DNA from: Boesenbergia rotunda
Taxonomy: Eukaryota > Streptophyta > Magnoliopsida > Zingiberales > Zingiberaceae
Direction: 5' to 3'
Length of the DNA: 64,000 nt
Assembly: GCA_024364735.1 (NCBI GenBank)
Contig: JAGFNQ010000953.1
Span: forward strand, 195,065 to 259,064
Notes under the pieces: generated by a model
What the model was told of the DNA's origin: nothing
Database searches by the model: none
What the model saw: only the letters and a program-made list of their open reading frames with translations
In this document: positions 44,708 to 56,600 of the stretch, piece by piece
Position numbering within the stretch: position 1 is the stretch's first letter
How the letters are laid out: each line of letters starts with the position of its first letter
Translations under genes and position numbers: made by a program

Positions 44708-46243
44708 ATGGCACCGAAGTAAGGATTTGGCTTCATCTTTCGTTTTCAAAAAGATATATATTTATGAAGCTAACCGTATTCTGTCTTGTTTTTGTTTTTG
44801 ACGTGACCCTCTTCCTCATTTCTTGACCAAAAATTTTATATCTACCTTTTTGATTGGGTCTCATATGATCAACTCCTGTATGATTCACTCTATGTCCATC
44901 TTACTATATTAATTGACCTCCTTAGAAAATCATCTAAAGGAAAAGAGAGCGTGGAGGGAAATCCGAGGGGGAAGACTCCTTCCTCCTCTTCCAGAAGGCC
45001 ACAGCCTTCCTCTAGCTCCAGGTTCCCAAATGCGGCCTGTGAGCAGGCTTTTCACGCTAGGACATTCAAACTTTTACCCTGCAGATCCATTGACATTCCT
45101 TTCCTAACGGAGTACTGCCCTTCTGTTATGGAGATTGTTACTTATTACAATCTGGGGTTTCTTCTTTCTTTGGAAAGAACTATAAATTTCGACCTCGTCT
45201 CCGAATTTTACAACAACCTACAACCAAGCTCTAAAGGGGGATTCGAATTCACCACTAGAGTCGGGAAGATAAACCTTGACTTTTCATATGAGATTTTAGC
45301 TGAGTACTTGGGTGGTTGACGATCACCAAATCTTTATTCGCTTTATCCTGACCTTCCTAATCCTCTGCTAGCACCCTTTGCAGACGTTACCCCTGATTCC
45401 ATCCATCAGTATTTCTTTGGTTATCCGCATCCAGACGGTCTTGATGAGCTTGGACCTGACTTTCCTACATTTGCTGCACTACGTTTGTCTCCCACTAGCT
45501 ATATACTATTCAAGATCATTACCAATTGTATTCTTCCAATCACCTCAAAACCCTTAGCTGAGATCCGACCCTATCACTGCTTGATGCTCTACGGCATGCA
45601 TAGCCGTTCAGATTTCGATATTATGGAGAGCATCTTCCAGTCCATTTTGTCTTATCGAGAGGAGTCCAACCGCCCCACTGTCTACATGCCTTTTGGTCAC
45701 GTCATCACCGACTGGCTCATGTCAGTAGGTGTCGATGTTACCAAGGGTCGGACGGTGCCTATGGTACGACAGGATTGCAGACTTGGCCGGCGTGCCTTCG
45801 CCAAGTCTGGCATCATTATTCGGGGGCCCGATCGGATGTTGATCTAGAAGGATGGTAGGGTTCTTGGGGAGTTACCACGGGGAGTTCCACAGGGTCAGGC
45901 GCCAGCCGCTGCTGCTGATGACGATGACTATGATGAGCCGGATCCGGATCTCCGATGGCAGATCGCAGAGCTAGATCAGACTGTTCAGGAGTTTATTCAG
46001 CTGGGGGCGACGGATCGTGAGGAGTTTCGTTCGGGTTTTCGCTCTTTCGATTCCCGACTGACCAGGATCGAGACCGACCTCTCAGGGACCCGCACACTCC
46101 AGCAGACATGGTATGATGAGTGGCGCAGCCACACATTTCCTGGAGGTGCACCTTCTACGAGTTCTGCACCAGGGTCCTATGCTCCTACCGATGCTGCGAT
46201 GGACAACCTCATGCGGGATGACGACCCTCCTACTGACACTTGA
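44708..46243 (+). pseudogene. Third ORF of element D (env-position, plant transposon protein type), probably spliced, two stops
   Basis: The ATG at 44708 opens MAPK and meets a donor GTAAGG at 44719. A TTAG acceptor at 44924-44925 would remove a 207-bp AT-rich intron (44719-44925) and restore one frame into exon 2. Exon 2 reads through a Ser-rich stretch, LLPCRSIDIPFL, LVSEFYNNL and INLDFSYEILAEYLGG. It is then crossed by TGA (45317-45319) and TAG (45845-45847) and ends at TGA near 46241-46243. The EFY.NL...I....E.L pattern resembles the 'putative plant transposon protein' domain found in extra ORFs of plant retroelements. A C-terminal coiled-coil segment (WQIAELDQTVQEF) follows an Asp-rich patch. 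I see no signal peptide or clear membrane segment, so envelope function is not supported. The upstream CCGAAACCCTAGCGCC region looks like a plant leader. Confidence 0.6.
44719..44925 (+). other. Predicted spliceosomal intron in the third ORF of element D
   Basis: GTAAGG donor, T-rich AT-rich body, and CTTAG acceptor, 207 bp. Splicing joins codons in frame (AA plus A gives Lys). It contains several in-frame stops if unspliced. Confidence 0.55.
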
Positions 46244-46811
46244 CCTCGGATATCTGTTGTTTTATCATGATCTGCGTTGTATGACTTTTGGGTTGTATGC
46301 CCTCTTACTTTGTTGTTGTGACCTTGAGTCACACATACTTTGCTACGTGTTTGGATGCTTTCATGCTTTGACCCATATATGTTGATGCCATGTTGATTAT
46401 ATATCTGTATTCTGAATGATTGTTCGATTGCCATATTCATGCTTACACTGCCATGTTTATTTGCTACTTATGAATATTATGGTATGTTTTGGGAGACTAT
46501 ATTTCACATTCATATGATACATGTGACTGCTATGTTTTACCTTAATCTTTTCACATGTGTTCATATGATCATTCCACAAAGTATCACATTTTTGAGTTGA
46601 GACCCTCTAGGTTTGAGGGGGAGTTTATCTTAACAGTCCCTCTTACTCCTTTTCGGTGTTCGACAAAGGGGGAGAGAGTGTGAATTGGTTAAGTTTAGAA
46701 TGACCATGTTGTAGGGGGAGGATCTGGATTCCCCTATGACTCTAAAGTTGGAATATTAATTGAGAAACCCTAAACTTAAAATCGGGTTGTCAAACAACAA
46801 AAAGGGGGAGA
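46244..46811 (+). other. 3' noncoding of element D with multiple polypurine tracts
   Basis: The true PPT AAAAAGGGGGAGAT at about 46798-46811 abuts the 3' LTR. Further GAGGGGGAG, AAAGGGGGAGAGAG and TAGGGGGAGG tracts lie near 46614, 46665 and 46712. Confidence 0.8.
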
Positions 46812-47081
46812 TTGTTGATGCAGTCTGACCCTGATTGTTGTTTTGGTGTTGACAACGATTTTAGTTTAGGAGGATGATTATGATATGGAAAATCCTAACC
46901 TGGGAGGTTAGGTGTGGAAAATCCTAGCTTGGAGGGCTAGGTGTTGGAAAATCCTAACCTGGAGGTTAGGTGTGGAAAATCCTAGCTTGGAGGGCTAGGT
47001 GTTGGAAAAGTCCTAATTCGGAAGGGTTGGGTGAAAAGTCCTAGCTTGGAGGCTAGGTGAAAAGTCCTAACCTGGAGGGTT
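46812..47081 (+). repeat. 3' LTR of element D, first part
   Basis: Starts TGTTGATGCAGTC after the PPT and is near-identical to 35448 onward. It is cut at GGAGGGTT (47081) by element G. The remainder is at 57933-59737. Confidence 0.93.
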
Positions 47082-50000
47082 TGTAACGCCCGCTTTTTTT
47101 TGTTCATAAAGCGGCGTTACGTTAACATACATACTTAGGGCATGTAGACATCGTAATGCAGCGGAAACCTTTAAACTTACACCTACATGCACTTACTACC
47201 ATTCCTAGCATCATAACATGGGAACTTGACGTATTAACTTTATACTTAGCATCATATCATACTTAGCATCATGTCATATTTTAGCATCATGTCATACTTA
47301 GCATCATGTCATACTTTAGCATCATGTCATAGAGTCATATTCAAGTACTTAATAGTAAAGGTAAAGTTCTATCATAAGACCAGCAAACATATGGTCTCTT
47401 GGCCAAGTCACTATCACACACATTCTTTGACGCCCTCCTGCTGCTTCCTTACTGTCCCCTTGCGTGATCTGCGGTATAAGGAAAATAAGACTATAAGCAC
47501 ACAGGCTTAGTAAGACTCTTTCCTACTCACTAAAACCATTCATCAATTATCATGAGCATATGAAACATTAGCATACTTAGTGCTTTATTTAGAACATAAG
47601 CCTTATCATCACATAGCATACTTTCATCATGACGTAGCCATAGTTTCATCACATTCATAGCATGACATAAACATAACCATAAGACATTCATGGCATAGCA
47701 TAATACTTGACATAGACATCAACATCGTAAACATTCATAGCATGACATAATACTTGGCCTAGACATAACATAATAAACATAACCTCACAACCATTCTTAG
47801 CATGAACCTAAATAAAATCATGGCATTCTATCTTAGCACAAACCTACTTAAATCATGGCCTCAAAATTAACATGGGCATAAATAAGATCATGGCATTCTA
47901 ACTTAGCATAAACATAATTAAATCATGGCACCCTAACTAGCATGAATATAAATAAAATCATGGCAATCTCACTTAACATAAACATAATTAAATCATGGTA
48001 TCCTAAACTAGCAAAATATCATGGCATTCTAACTTAGCATAAACATAAATAAATCATGGCAATCTCACTTAACATAAACATAATTAAATCATGGTATCCT
48101 AAACTAGCAAAATATCATGGCATTCTAACTTAGCATAAACATAAATAAATCATGACATAAACATAATTACATCATGGCATAAACATAAATAAATCATGGC
48201 ATAAACATAATTACATCATGACATAAACATAAATAAATCATGGCATAAACATAATTACATCATGGCATAAACATAAATAAATCATGGCATAAACATAATT
48301 ACATCATGGCATAAACATAAATAAATCATGGCATAAACATAATTACATCATGGCATAAACATAAATAAATCATGGCATAACCATACCTTTATAAGCATAC
48401 CTTTCATAAACATACTTTTCATAACATAATGCATAACATGGATGGATGCATGTGGCAAATGCATATATATATATATAAGGATGCTTAATCTTTAAAAACA
48501 TACTTTTAAATGCTTAAACATATTCATCATATCATTGGGGCCCTGGCTTGTACCACATACATACATCATAAGCGCGCATCCCTAAGTAAATACGAGGTAG
48601 CTAGCCTCGACCTACTAGGGTAAGGATAGCATAGTCGGTAGTCCCCGAACCGAGGCGTTCTTAAGGTGCCCATCCCTGTTGCACAGCTTCGGTAGTGCCA
48701 GAACCGTGGACAGCATAGTCGATAGTCCAGAACCGGGGCGTTCTTAAGATGCCCATCCCTTGGACCCATACTTTGGTCCGGTACAAGCCCATTCATAAAA
48801 TAAAATACTTTACATGCTTCATCATTCATGAGACATTCATGGCATACTTAACATAGCATACTTGTTACGGCTCGGCCCGTCTACCGGCCCATTTACCGGT
48901 CCTTTCGACCGTCGTACCATCAACCATCGACCGTGCCGTTTAGCATATTTATGCCTTAAAGACATAAGCATCATTTTTCATTCATCATACTTGTCATTCA
49001 TCATCATTCATTCATCATACTTAACATCATCATTATGCCCTAAAGGCATGTACTTTAACCTTATTCATAAAACATGACATACTTACATCTTATTCATAAA
49101 ACATGGCATATCCTTCATAAACATGGCATATCATTCATAAACATGGCATATCATTCATAAACATTCATAAACATGGCATATCATTCATAAACATGACATA
49201 TCATTCATCATTCATAAGACATGACATACTTACATATTATTCACAAATCATGGTACATGTCTAAACATCTATGACTTATCCTATAATTCATGACATACAA
49301 ACTAAAGGTTTGGTTAACATAGAACTTCTTCCATCTTACTTAAACATATATCTTGGTAACTCATACACATATACTAGGCCATAGGAACCCCTTTGGTTCC
49401 CTACTTAAGCCCAACCCTAATCCTTTAACCCTAAACTTGCTCTCGACCGAAACTTCAAGGTCATGGGGGTATGGAAAAATAACATTAAAACCCCAAATCA
49501 ATTGCTTAAACATCAACCATACCTTACCATAGGGCCATTGGGGCCCTTACTTGAAATAAGTCCTAACTTCCCACCCTATTAGGGTACTTGGCCTAAACCT
49601 ATAGGGTCTCAAAGCTATGTGAAACATTCACATAAACACCCTCCATCTCTCTTATATCATGTTAATACATCAAACACATGCTTGGGGTTTTAGACCCAAT
49701 CTCCACCCATGAGGTCTTGTTGTTGGCCGAAACCCTAGGGTATCCTAGGGTGCCCCATAAATTCCTAAAAATTATATTTAATTCCTAAACCTAATAAGAG
49801 AACATTATACAACATTATCAAGATTTTTAGCATCATTTTTGAACCCTAAACCATGGTGGCCGAAACCCATAGGGTCTCTAGGGTGTTGATTTGTTTCTCT
49901 CATGTTGGCCGAAACCCTAGGGTGTCCTAGGGTACTCGAAAAATTCCCAGAAATTATACTTAACCTCTAAACATCATAAGGGAACATTAAATAACATTAT

Positions 50001-51437
50001 AAAGATTTTTGGCATGATTATAGACTTTAAAATCATGGTGGCCGAAACCCTCAATCCTAGGGGTCTTGGTTTTGCTTCTTACATGTTGGCCGAAACCTTA
50101 AGGTGTCTTAGGTTACTCCAAAAATTCCCAAAAATTATACTTAACCTCTAAACATCATCAGGGAACATTAAATAGCATTATACAGATTTTAGAATATTTA
50201 TAGACCTATAAATCATGGTGGCCGAAACCCTTAAACTAGGGTTCTTAGTTTGTTCCTTTCATGTTGTCCAAACCTTAAGGTGTCTTAGGGTACTCCAAAA
50301 ATTCCCAAAAATTATACTTAACCTCTAAACATCATCAGGAACATTAAATAGCATTATACAGATTTTTAGCATATTTATAGACCTATAAATCATGGTGGCC
50401 GAAACCCTTAAACTTAGGGTTCTTAGTTTGGTTCCTTTCATGTTGTCCGAAACCTTAAGGTGTCTTAGGTACTCTAAAAATTCCAAAAATTATACTAACC
50501 TCTAAACATCATCAGGAACATTAAATAGCATTATACAGATTTTTATCATATTTATAGACCTATAAATCATGGTGGCCGAAACCCTTAAACTTAGGGTTCT
50601 TGTTTTCTTTCCTTTCAACATCTAATTCGAAATCCAACCACTATATCATACTAAAAATCATAAAAATCAGAGGGAACTATTATACCACAGGTGAGGGAGT
50701 CTTACCTTGGGGTTTCTAAATTTTTGACCTTGGATGGAGAGAAGGAAGAAGACTTGATGTCTCTTGACCACACCTAGTCCTTGGATCCTTGTAAGAACTT
50801 TAGATCTTGGGTGATGGAGCCTTGGTGGAAGCTTTTCCAAGGGAGAACTCTTCCTTAGAGTTTCGGCTATAATGAGGAGGGAGGAGGGGAGCAAATGCAC
50901 TTGATGATGAAGAGAAGTAACCCCCCAAACCCCCTCTTTATAGCTCCTTTAATGAGGCAAATGAAGAGTCTCTCCATGACCCTTCATCTCCTTCTACTTC
51001 TTAACCTCCCTCTACTTCATTTACTCATAAGAATTCCTTGCTAGGTGAGTTGGTTAAAGAATTCATGGTTGTACAAGAGGTCCAAGGTTCAATCCTTGGC
51101 CCATGCACTTTTATTTTTATTTCATTTATTTTATTATTTTTTATTCCCTAAATTCCGAAAATCCCCCCTAAAATCCCCCATAATTATGCTAATATTCTTA
51201 AATAAAATTCTTTTATATTTATATTAATTTTAGCTAATTTATATTAATTTTACCTAATTAATATCCATTTTTGGAGCTCATTTAAAGCTCATTGGTACTT
51301 AGTTTTCTCAATTTAAATGAGAAAACATGGATTTTCTAGGCCAAAGTTCTCCTTAATATTTCTAGGTTCCTCGGAAAATTATCTAGGCATGCTCAATATT
51401 TTAAGAAAATATTAAGAAAATTTTTTGGGTCGTTACA
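47082..51437 (-). repeat. 3' LTR of element G
   Basis: It contains a CATGGCATAAACATAAATAA tandem array (about 48130-48375) and an ACCTACTAGGGTAAGGA block near 48613. It also has five or so degenerate repeats of about 175 bp carrying ATCATGGTGGCCGAAACCC and AAAAATTATACTTAACCT (about 49720-50600). The minus-strand TATA box is at 50937-50943. Confidence 0.93.
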
Positions 51438-51726
51438 ATCCCCCATACTTCGTGAACGTTCGTCCTCGAACTTAGAATATCTCCGGGTACCTGCGTCTCA
51501 GCGCGTCCTCACGTTCCCAGGTGAATTCCTCAAACCGTTGACCTTGCCATACGGTAAGGTGCCTTGGGAAACGGGGTAGTACCAGAAACCAATTTGATCT
51601 CGAACTCCACTTCTCTATTAGGAGCTAATCCTGGTAATCCATCTGGGAATACCTCTGGATAATTACCTACAACCCTAACATCTTCTAGCTTCTGGTCCTT
51701 GGTTTGACTTACGTCAACCACATGTG
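51438..51726 (-). pseudogene. pol: Deletion junction in element G pol: RT start fused to integrase C-terminus
   Basis: On the minus strand a +1/-1 frame change just after the gag-protease stop leads into DQKLEDVRVVGNYPEVFPDG and KAPYRMA, the start of a gypsy RT. It then breaks near 51541 into FEEFTWEREDALRRRYPEIF followed by a stop, which is the characteristic end of a chromovirus integrase. RT, RNase H and the integrase core between them are gone. The PPT, read on the minus strand as CGAAGTATGGGGGAT, ends at 51438. Confidence 0.85.
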
Positions 51727-53355
51727 CTAGAATCCAGTGTATCCCTTATCTATCATCTTCTGTGCTTGAGAGTCGATTAAAAATTCCCCGGTTCTTTTTC
51801 TCGGCTCTCCGATAAATTCGAACATAGAATCTGCCTCAAGTTGAAAGATCACCTTTCGTTTACGGCACTCGACAGAAGCGCCGTATCTGCTCAGAAAGTT
51901 CCTTCCCATTATAACATCATAATCCTGCATGTCGAGTACTATCAGATCGCAATAGAGTTCTCTTCCTGCGATTCCGACTGGCACAGCACGCAACACGGGA
52001 GTGGATGTCCCTATTTCTCCCGAAGGCAGGGTTGTCAAGAACTTGCAGTCTAAAACTTGTGGAGACATATCTATCTTCTTAGTGTAGAACATAGAGATGA
52101 ACGAGTGTGTTGCCCCAGTATCAAATAATGCAGTAGCATACTGACTGTAAATAAGTATCTGACCTGTGACAACCGTTGAAGCATTCGTGGCATCCTCCTT
52201 AGTAATAGAGAAAACCCTGGCATCCGCCATAGTTGGTGGGGCCTCCAATCTCCCTTGGCTCATCGGGGCACCTTCCAGCTCGGCTTGCATATAATGTAGT
52301 TTCGCTGGTGCACCCGGGTACGGAACAAGCTGTTGGGGAGGTGCCTGGTTCTTGGTAGGACAGTAAGAGGCTATGTGCCCTTCCACCCCGCAAATGAAAC
52401 ACCGGTTCGTACCTTTGCGGCATTCCCCGGGATGCATTTTCCCGCATGTAGCACATAGGGGAAACCTGGACTGTTTATTTGCTGGGCCCCCTTGGGGGTC
52501 GTCCCATGGCTGCCGTTTACCACCCTGATTTCCCTTCCCATTAGCGTTGGTACTCTGAGGTTTCTGACCTCTCTCATTTAATGCCTTCCTTTGCTGATTG
52601 ATATTGTTCAGGTAATGCTCGGTGAGTAGAGCACTACTAAACAACTCCTCGGTGGTCTGCGGCCTGTTAACTCCGCCGGCCACGTTCAGGGCTATTTCGG
52701 GCCGCAACATCTTCAGCATAAGTCGGACCCTCTCTTTCTCTGTGCGGACCAGCTCAGGGCACAGACGGGCCAGTCGATTAAATTTCTTCACAGCTTCGTT
52801 GACCGAGAGGTTTCCCTGCCGGAATTCCGTAAACTCATCATAGTGCCTGGTGGTAACCCGCATATTAAAGAATTCTTCAAAGAATTCTGATTCGAAATCG
52901 GCCCACGCCATCTGGTTTACTTGTCTCTTGGTCCTGACCCTCTCCCACCACATTCTGGCATCCCCAGAAAGGCAGAATGATGCGCACTTGACCTTCTCAT
53001 GCTCAGGCCAGTCCAGCAGCTCCAGTGTACTTTCCACCGTCTTGAACCATGCCTGGGCGTCCCATGGTTCGCCGGTACCCGAGAAATTCTCCGGTTTCAG
53101 TCTTAACCACTGGATCAAATAAGCCTCCTGTCGTGCCACAGTGGTCGAGTTCGGCGAAGGAGTGTGTGTAACCGTAGGCGCCACAGGCGCAGCAGTCTGG
53201 TTCACTGGTGGAGTAGTAGAATTTTCCTGTTGGTTCATTAAGGTGTTAATAGTTTGCTGCTGCTCGGTAACCTGACGTTGGAGCTGGGTTACTAGTTGCA
53301 TCAGGTCAGGCGTTGGAGTTGTCTCGTTAAGCCGGTTACCCTGTCTTCTAGCCAT
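51727..53355 (-). CDS. gag: gag-protease ORF of gypsy element G, 542 codons, open
   Basis: Starts MARRQGNRL at 53355. Residues about 18-45 are a Gln-rich coiled coil. Residues about 85-255 are the Retrotrans_gag capsid domain (AWFKTVESTLELLDWPEHEK, ARMWWERVR, LRPEIALNVAGG). A CX2C...C type finger is followed by a CCHC knuckle CFICGVEGHIASYC at residues 319-332. An RVP_2-type aspartic protease follows with DTGATHSF (active Asp 412) and DVIMGRNFL. The ORF ends IDKGYTGF then TAG. A one-base loss just before that stop (a T missing in GGATTTCTAG) probably broke continuity with pol. Intact gag-protease with no pol makes this another element that could act only in trans. Confidence 0.9.
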   Translation of the reverse strand: MARRQGNRLNETTPTPDLMQLVTQLQRQVTEQQQTINTLMNQQENSTTPPVNQTAAPVAPTVTHTPSPNSTTVARQEAYLIQWLRLKPENFSGTGEPWDAQAWFKTVESTLELLDWPEHEKVKCASFCLSGDARMWWERVRTKRQVNQMAWADFESEFFEEFFNMRVTTRHYDEFTEFRQGNLSVNEAVKKFNRLARLCPELVRTEKERVRLMLKMLRPEIALNVAGGVNRPQTTEELFSSALLTEHYLNNINQQRKALNERGQKPQSTNANGKGNQGGKRQPWDDPQGGPANKQSRFPLCATCGKMHPGECRKGTNRCFICGVEGHIASYCPTKNQAPPQQLVPYPGAPAKLHYMQAELEGAPMSQGRLEAPPTMADARVFSITKEDATNASTVVTGQILIYSQYATALFDTGATHSFISMFYTKKIDMSPQVLDCKFLTTLPSGEIGTSTPVLRAVPVGIAGRELYCDLIVLDMQDYDVIMGRNFLSRYGASVECRKRKVIFQLEADSMFEFIGEPRKRTGEFLIDSQAQKMIDKGYTGF

Positions 53356-53614
53356 GTTTTTTCTTCACCAAAGACAAGTATGGCCAGTATCAGTTTTTTT
53401 TTCTACCCCCATATTATTCTAAATACTTAATTCCTAAAATAAGATAAAGTATCATTCGTCGTTACATATCGTAACGTACTTTTCATCATAAATACCGTTC
53501 ATACTTGCATATCTTAAAATCATAAAACATCTTAATCCTATCAGCTATGTAAAGAGGTACTTACTTGGAAGCGGCAGGAAGAGGGCTTGATGTGTGTGTA
53601 GTGAGATGGTTACT

Positions 53615-53626
53615 GCTCTGATACCA
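53615..53626 (-). other. Primer-binding site of element G
   Basis: On the minus strand TGGTATCAGAGC, three bases after the 5' LTR end. Confidence 0.88.
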
Positions 53627-53629
53627 ACC

Positions 53630-56600
53630 TGTAACGCCCGCTTTTTTTTTTTCATAAAGCGGCGTTACGTTAACATACATACTTAGGGCATGTAGACATC
53701 ATAATGCAGCGGAAACCTTTAAACTTACACCTACATGCACTTACTACCATTCCTAGCATCATAACATGGGAACTTGACGTATTAACTTTATACTTAGCAT
53801 CATATCATACTTAGCATCATGTCATATTTTAGCATCATGTCATACTTAGCATCATGTCATACTTTAGCATCATGTCATAGAGTCATATTCAAGTACTTAA
53901 TAGTAAAGGTAAAGTTCTATCATAAGACCAGCAAACATATGGTCTCTTGGCCAAGTCACTATCACACACATTCTTTGACGCCCTCCTGCTGCTTCCTTAC
54001 TGTCCCCTTGCGTGATCTGCGGTATAAGGAAAATAAGACTATAAGCACACAGGCTTAGTAAGACTCTTTCCTACTCACTAAAACCATTCATCAATTATCA
54101 TGAGCATATGAAACATTAGCATACTTAGTGCTTTACTTAGAACATAAGCCTTATCATCACATAGCATACTTTCATCATGACATAGCCATAGCTTCATCAC
54201 ATTCATAGCATGACATAAACATAACCATAAGACATTCATGGCATAGCATAATACTTGACATAGACATCAACATCGTAAACATTCATAGCATGACATAATA
54301 CTTGGCATAGACATAACATAATAAACATAACCTCACAACCATTCTTAGCATGAACCTAAATAAAATCATGGCATTCTATCTTAGCACAAACCTACTTAAA
54401 TCATGGCTTCAAAATTAACATGGGCATAAATAAGATCATGACATTCTAACTTAGCATAAACATAATTAAATCATGGCACCCTAACTAGCATGAATATAAA
54501 TAAAATCATGGCAATCTCACTTAACATAAACATAATTAAATCATGGTATCCTAAACTAGCAAAATATCATGGCATTCTAACTTAGCATAAACATAAATAA
54601 AATCATGGCATCTAACTTAACATAAACATAATTAAATCATGGTATCTAAATAGCAAAATATCATGGCATTCTAACTTAGCATAAACATAAATAAATCATG
54701 GCATAAACATAATTACATCATGGCATAAACATAAATAAATCATGGCATAAACATAATTACATCATGGCATAAACATAAATAAATCATGGCATAAACATAA
54801 TTACATCATGGCATAAACATAAATAAATCATGGCATAAACATAATTACATCATGGCATAAACATAAATAAATCATGGCATAACCATACCTTCATAAGCAT
54901 ACCTTTCATAAACATACTTTTCATAACATAATGCATAACATGGATGGATGCATGTGGCAAATGCATATATATATATATAAGGATGCTTAATCTTTAAAAA
55001 CATACTTTTAAATGCTTAAACATATTCATCATATCATTGGGGCCCTGGCTTGTACCACATACATACATCATAAGCGCGCATCCCTAAGTAAATACGAGGT
55101 AGCTAGCCTCGACCTACTAGGGTAAGGACAGCATAGTCGGTAGTCCCCGAACCGAGGCGTTCTTAAGGTGCCCATCCCTGTTGCACAGCTTCGGTAGTGC
55201 CAGAACCGTGGACAGCATAGTCGGTAGTCCAGAACCGGGGCGTTCTTAAGGTGCCCATCCCTTGGACCCATACTTCGGTCCGGTACAAGCCCATTCATAA
55301 AATAAAATACTTTACATGCTTCATCATTCATGAGACATTCATGGCATACTTAACATAGCATACTTGTTACGGCTCGGCCCGTCTACCGGCCCATTTACCG
55401 GTCCTTTCGACTGTCGTACCGTCAACCATCGACCGTGCCGTTTAGCATATTTATGCCTTAAAGACATAAGCATCATTTTTCATTCATCATACTTGTCATT
55501 CATCATCATTCATTCATCATACTTAACATCATCATTATGCCCTAAAGCCATGTACTTTAACCTTATTCATAAAACATGGCATACTTACATCTTATTCATA
55601 AAACATGGCATATCCTTCATAAACATGGCATATCATTCATAAACATGACATATCATTCATAAACATGGCATATCATTCATAAACATGACATATCATTCAT
55701 CATTCATAAGACATGGCATACTTACATATCATTCACAAATCATGGTACATGTCTAAACATCTATGACTTATCCTATAATTCATGACATACAAACTAATGG
55801 TTTGGTTAACATAGAACTTCTTCCATCTTACTTAAACATATATCTTGGTAACTCATACACATATACTAGGCCATAGGAACCCCTTTGGTTCCCTACTTAA
55901 GCCCAACCCTAATCCTTTAACCCTAAACTTGCTCTCGACCGAAACTTCAAGGCCATGGGGGTATGGAAAAATTCCATTAAAACCCCAAATCAATTGCTTA
56001 AACATCAACCATACCTTACCATAGGGCCATTGGGGCCCTTACTTGAAATAAGTCCTAACTTCCCACCCTATTAGGGTACTTGGCCGAAACCTATAGGGTC
56101 TCAAAGCTATGTGAAACATTCACATAAACACCCTCCATCTCTCTTATATCATGTTAATACATCAAACACATGCTTGGGGTTTTAGACCCAACTCCACCCA
56201 TGAGGTCTTGTTGTTGGCCGAAACCCTAGGGTATCCTAGGGTGCCCCAAAAATTCCTAAAAATTATATTTAATTCCTAAACCTCATAAGAGAACATTATA
56301 CAACATTATCAAGATTTTTAGCATCATTTTTGAACCCTAAACCATGGTGGCCGAAACCCATAGGGTCTCTAGGGTGTTGATTTGTTTCTCTCATGTTGGC
56401 CGAAACCCTAGGGTGTCCTAGGGTACTCCAAAAATTCCCAGAAATTATACTTAACCTATAAACATCATAAGGGAACATTAAATAACATTATAAAGATTTT
56501 TGGCATGATTATAGACTTTAAAATCATGGTGGCCGAAACCCTCAATCCTAGGGGTCTTGGTTTTGCTTCTTTCATGTTGGCCGAAACCTTAAGGTGTCTT

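Noticed and set aside
45485..45847. A separate small gene
   Set aside because: It is in the same frame as 44951-45319 and 45848-46243, separated only by single stop codons, so it is one broken third ORF.
50667..50900. Short minus-strand ORF conserved at 57168-57428
   Set aside because: Both copies lie in the two LTRs of one element, so identity reflects LTR copying. No domain was recognised.
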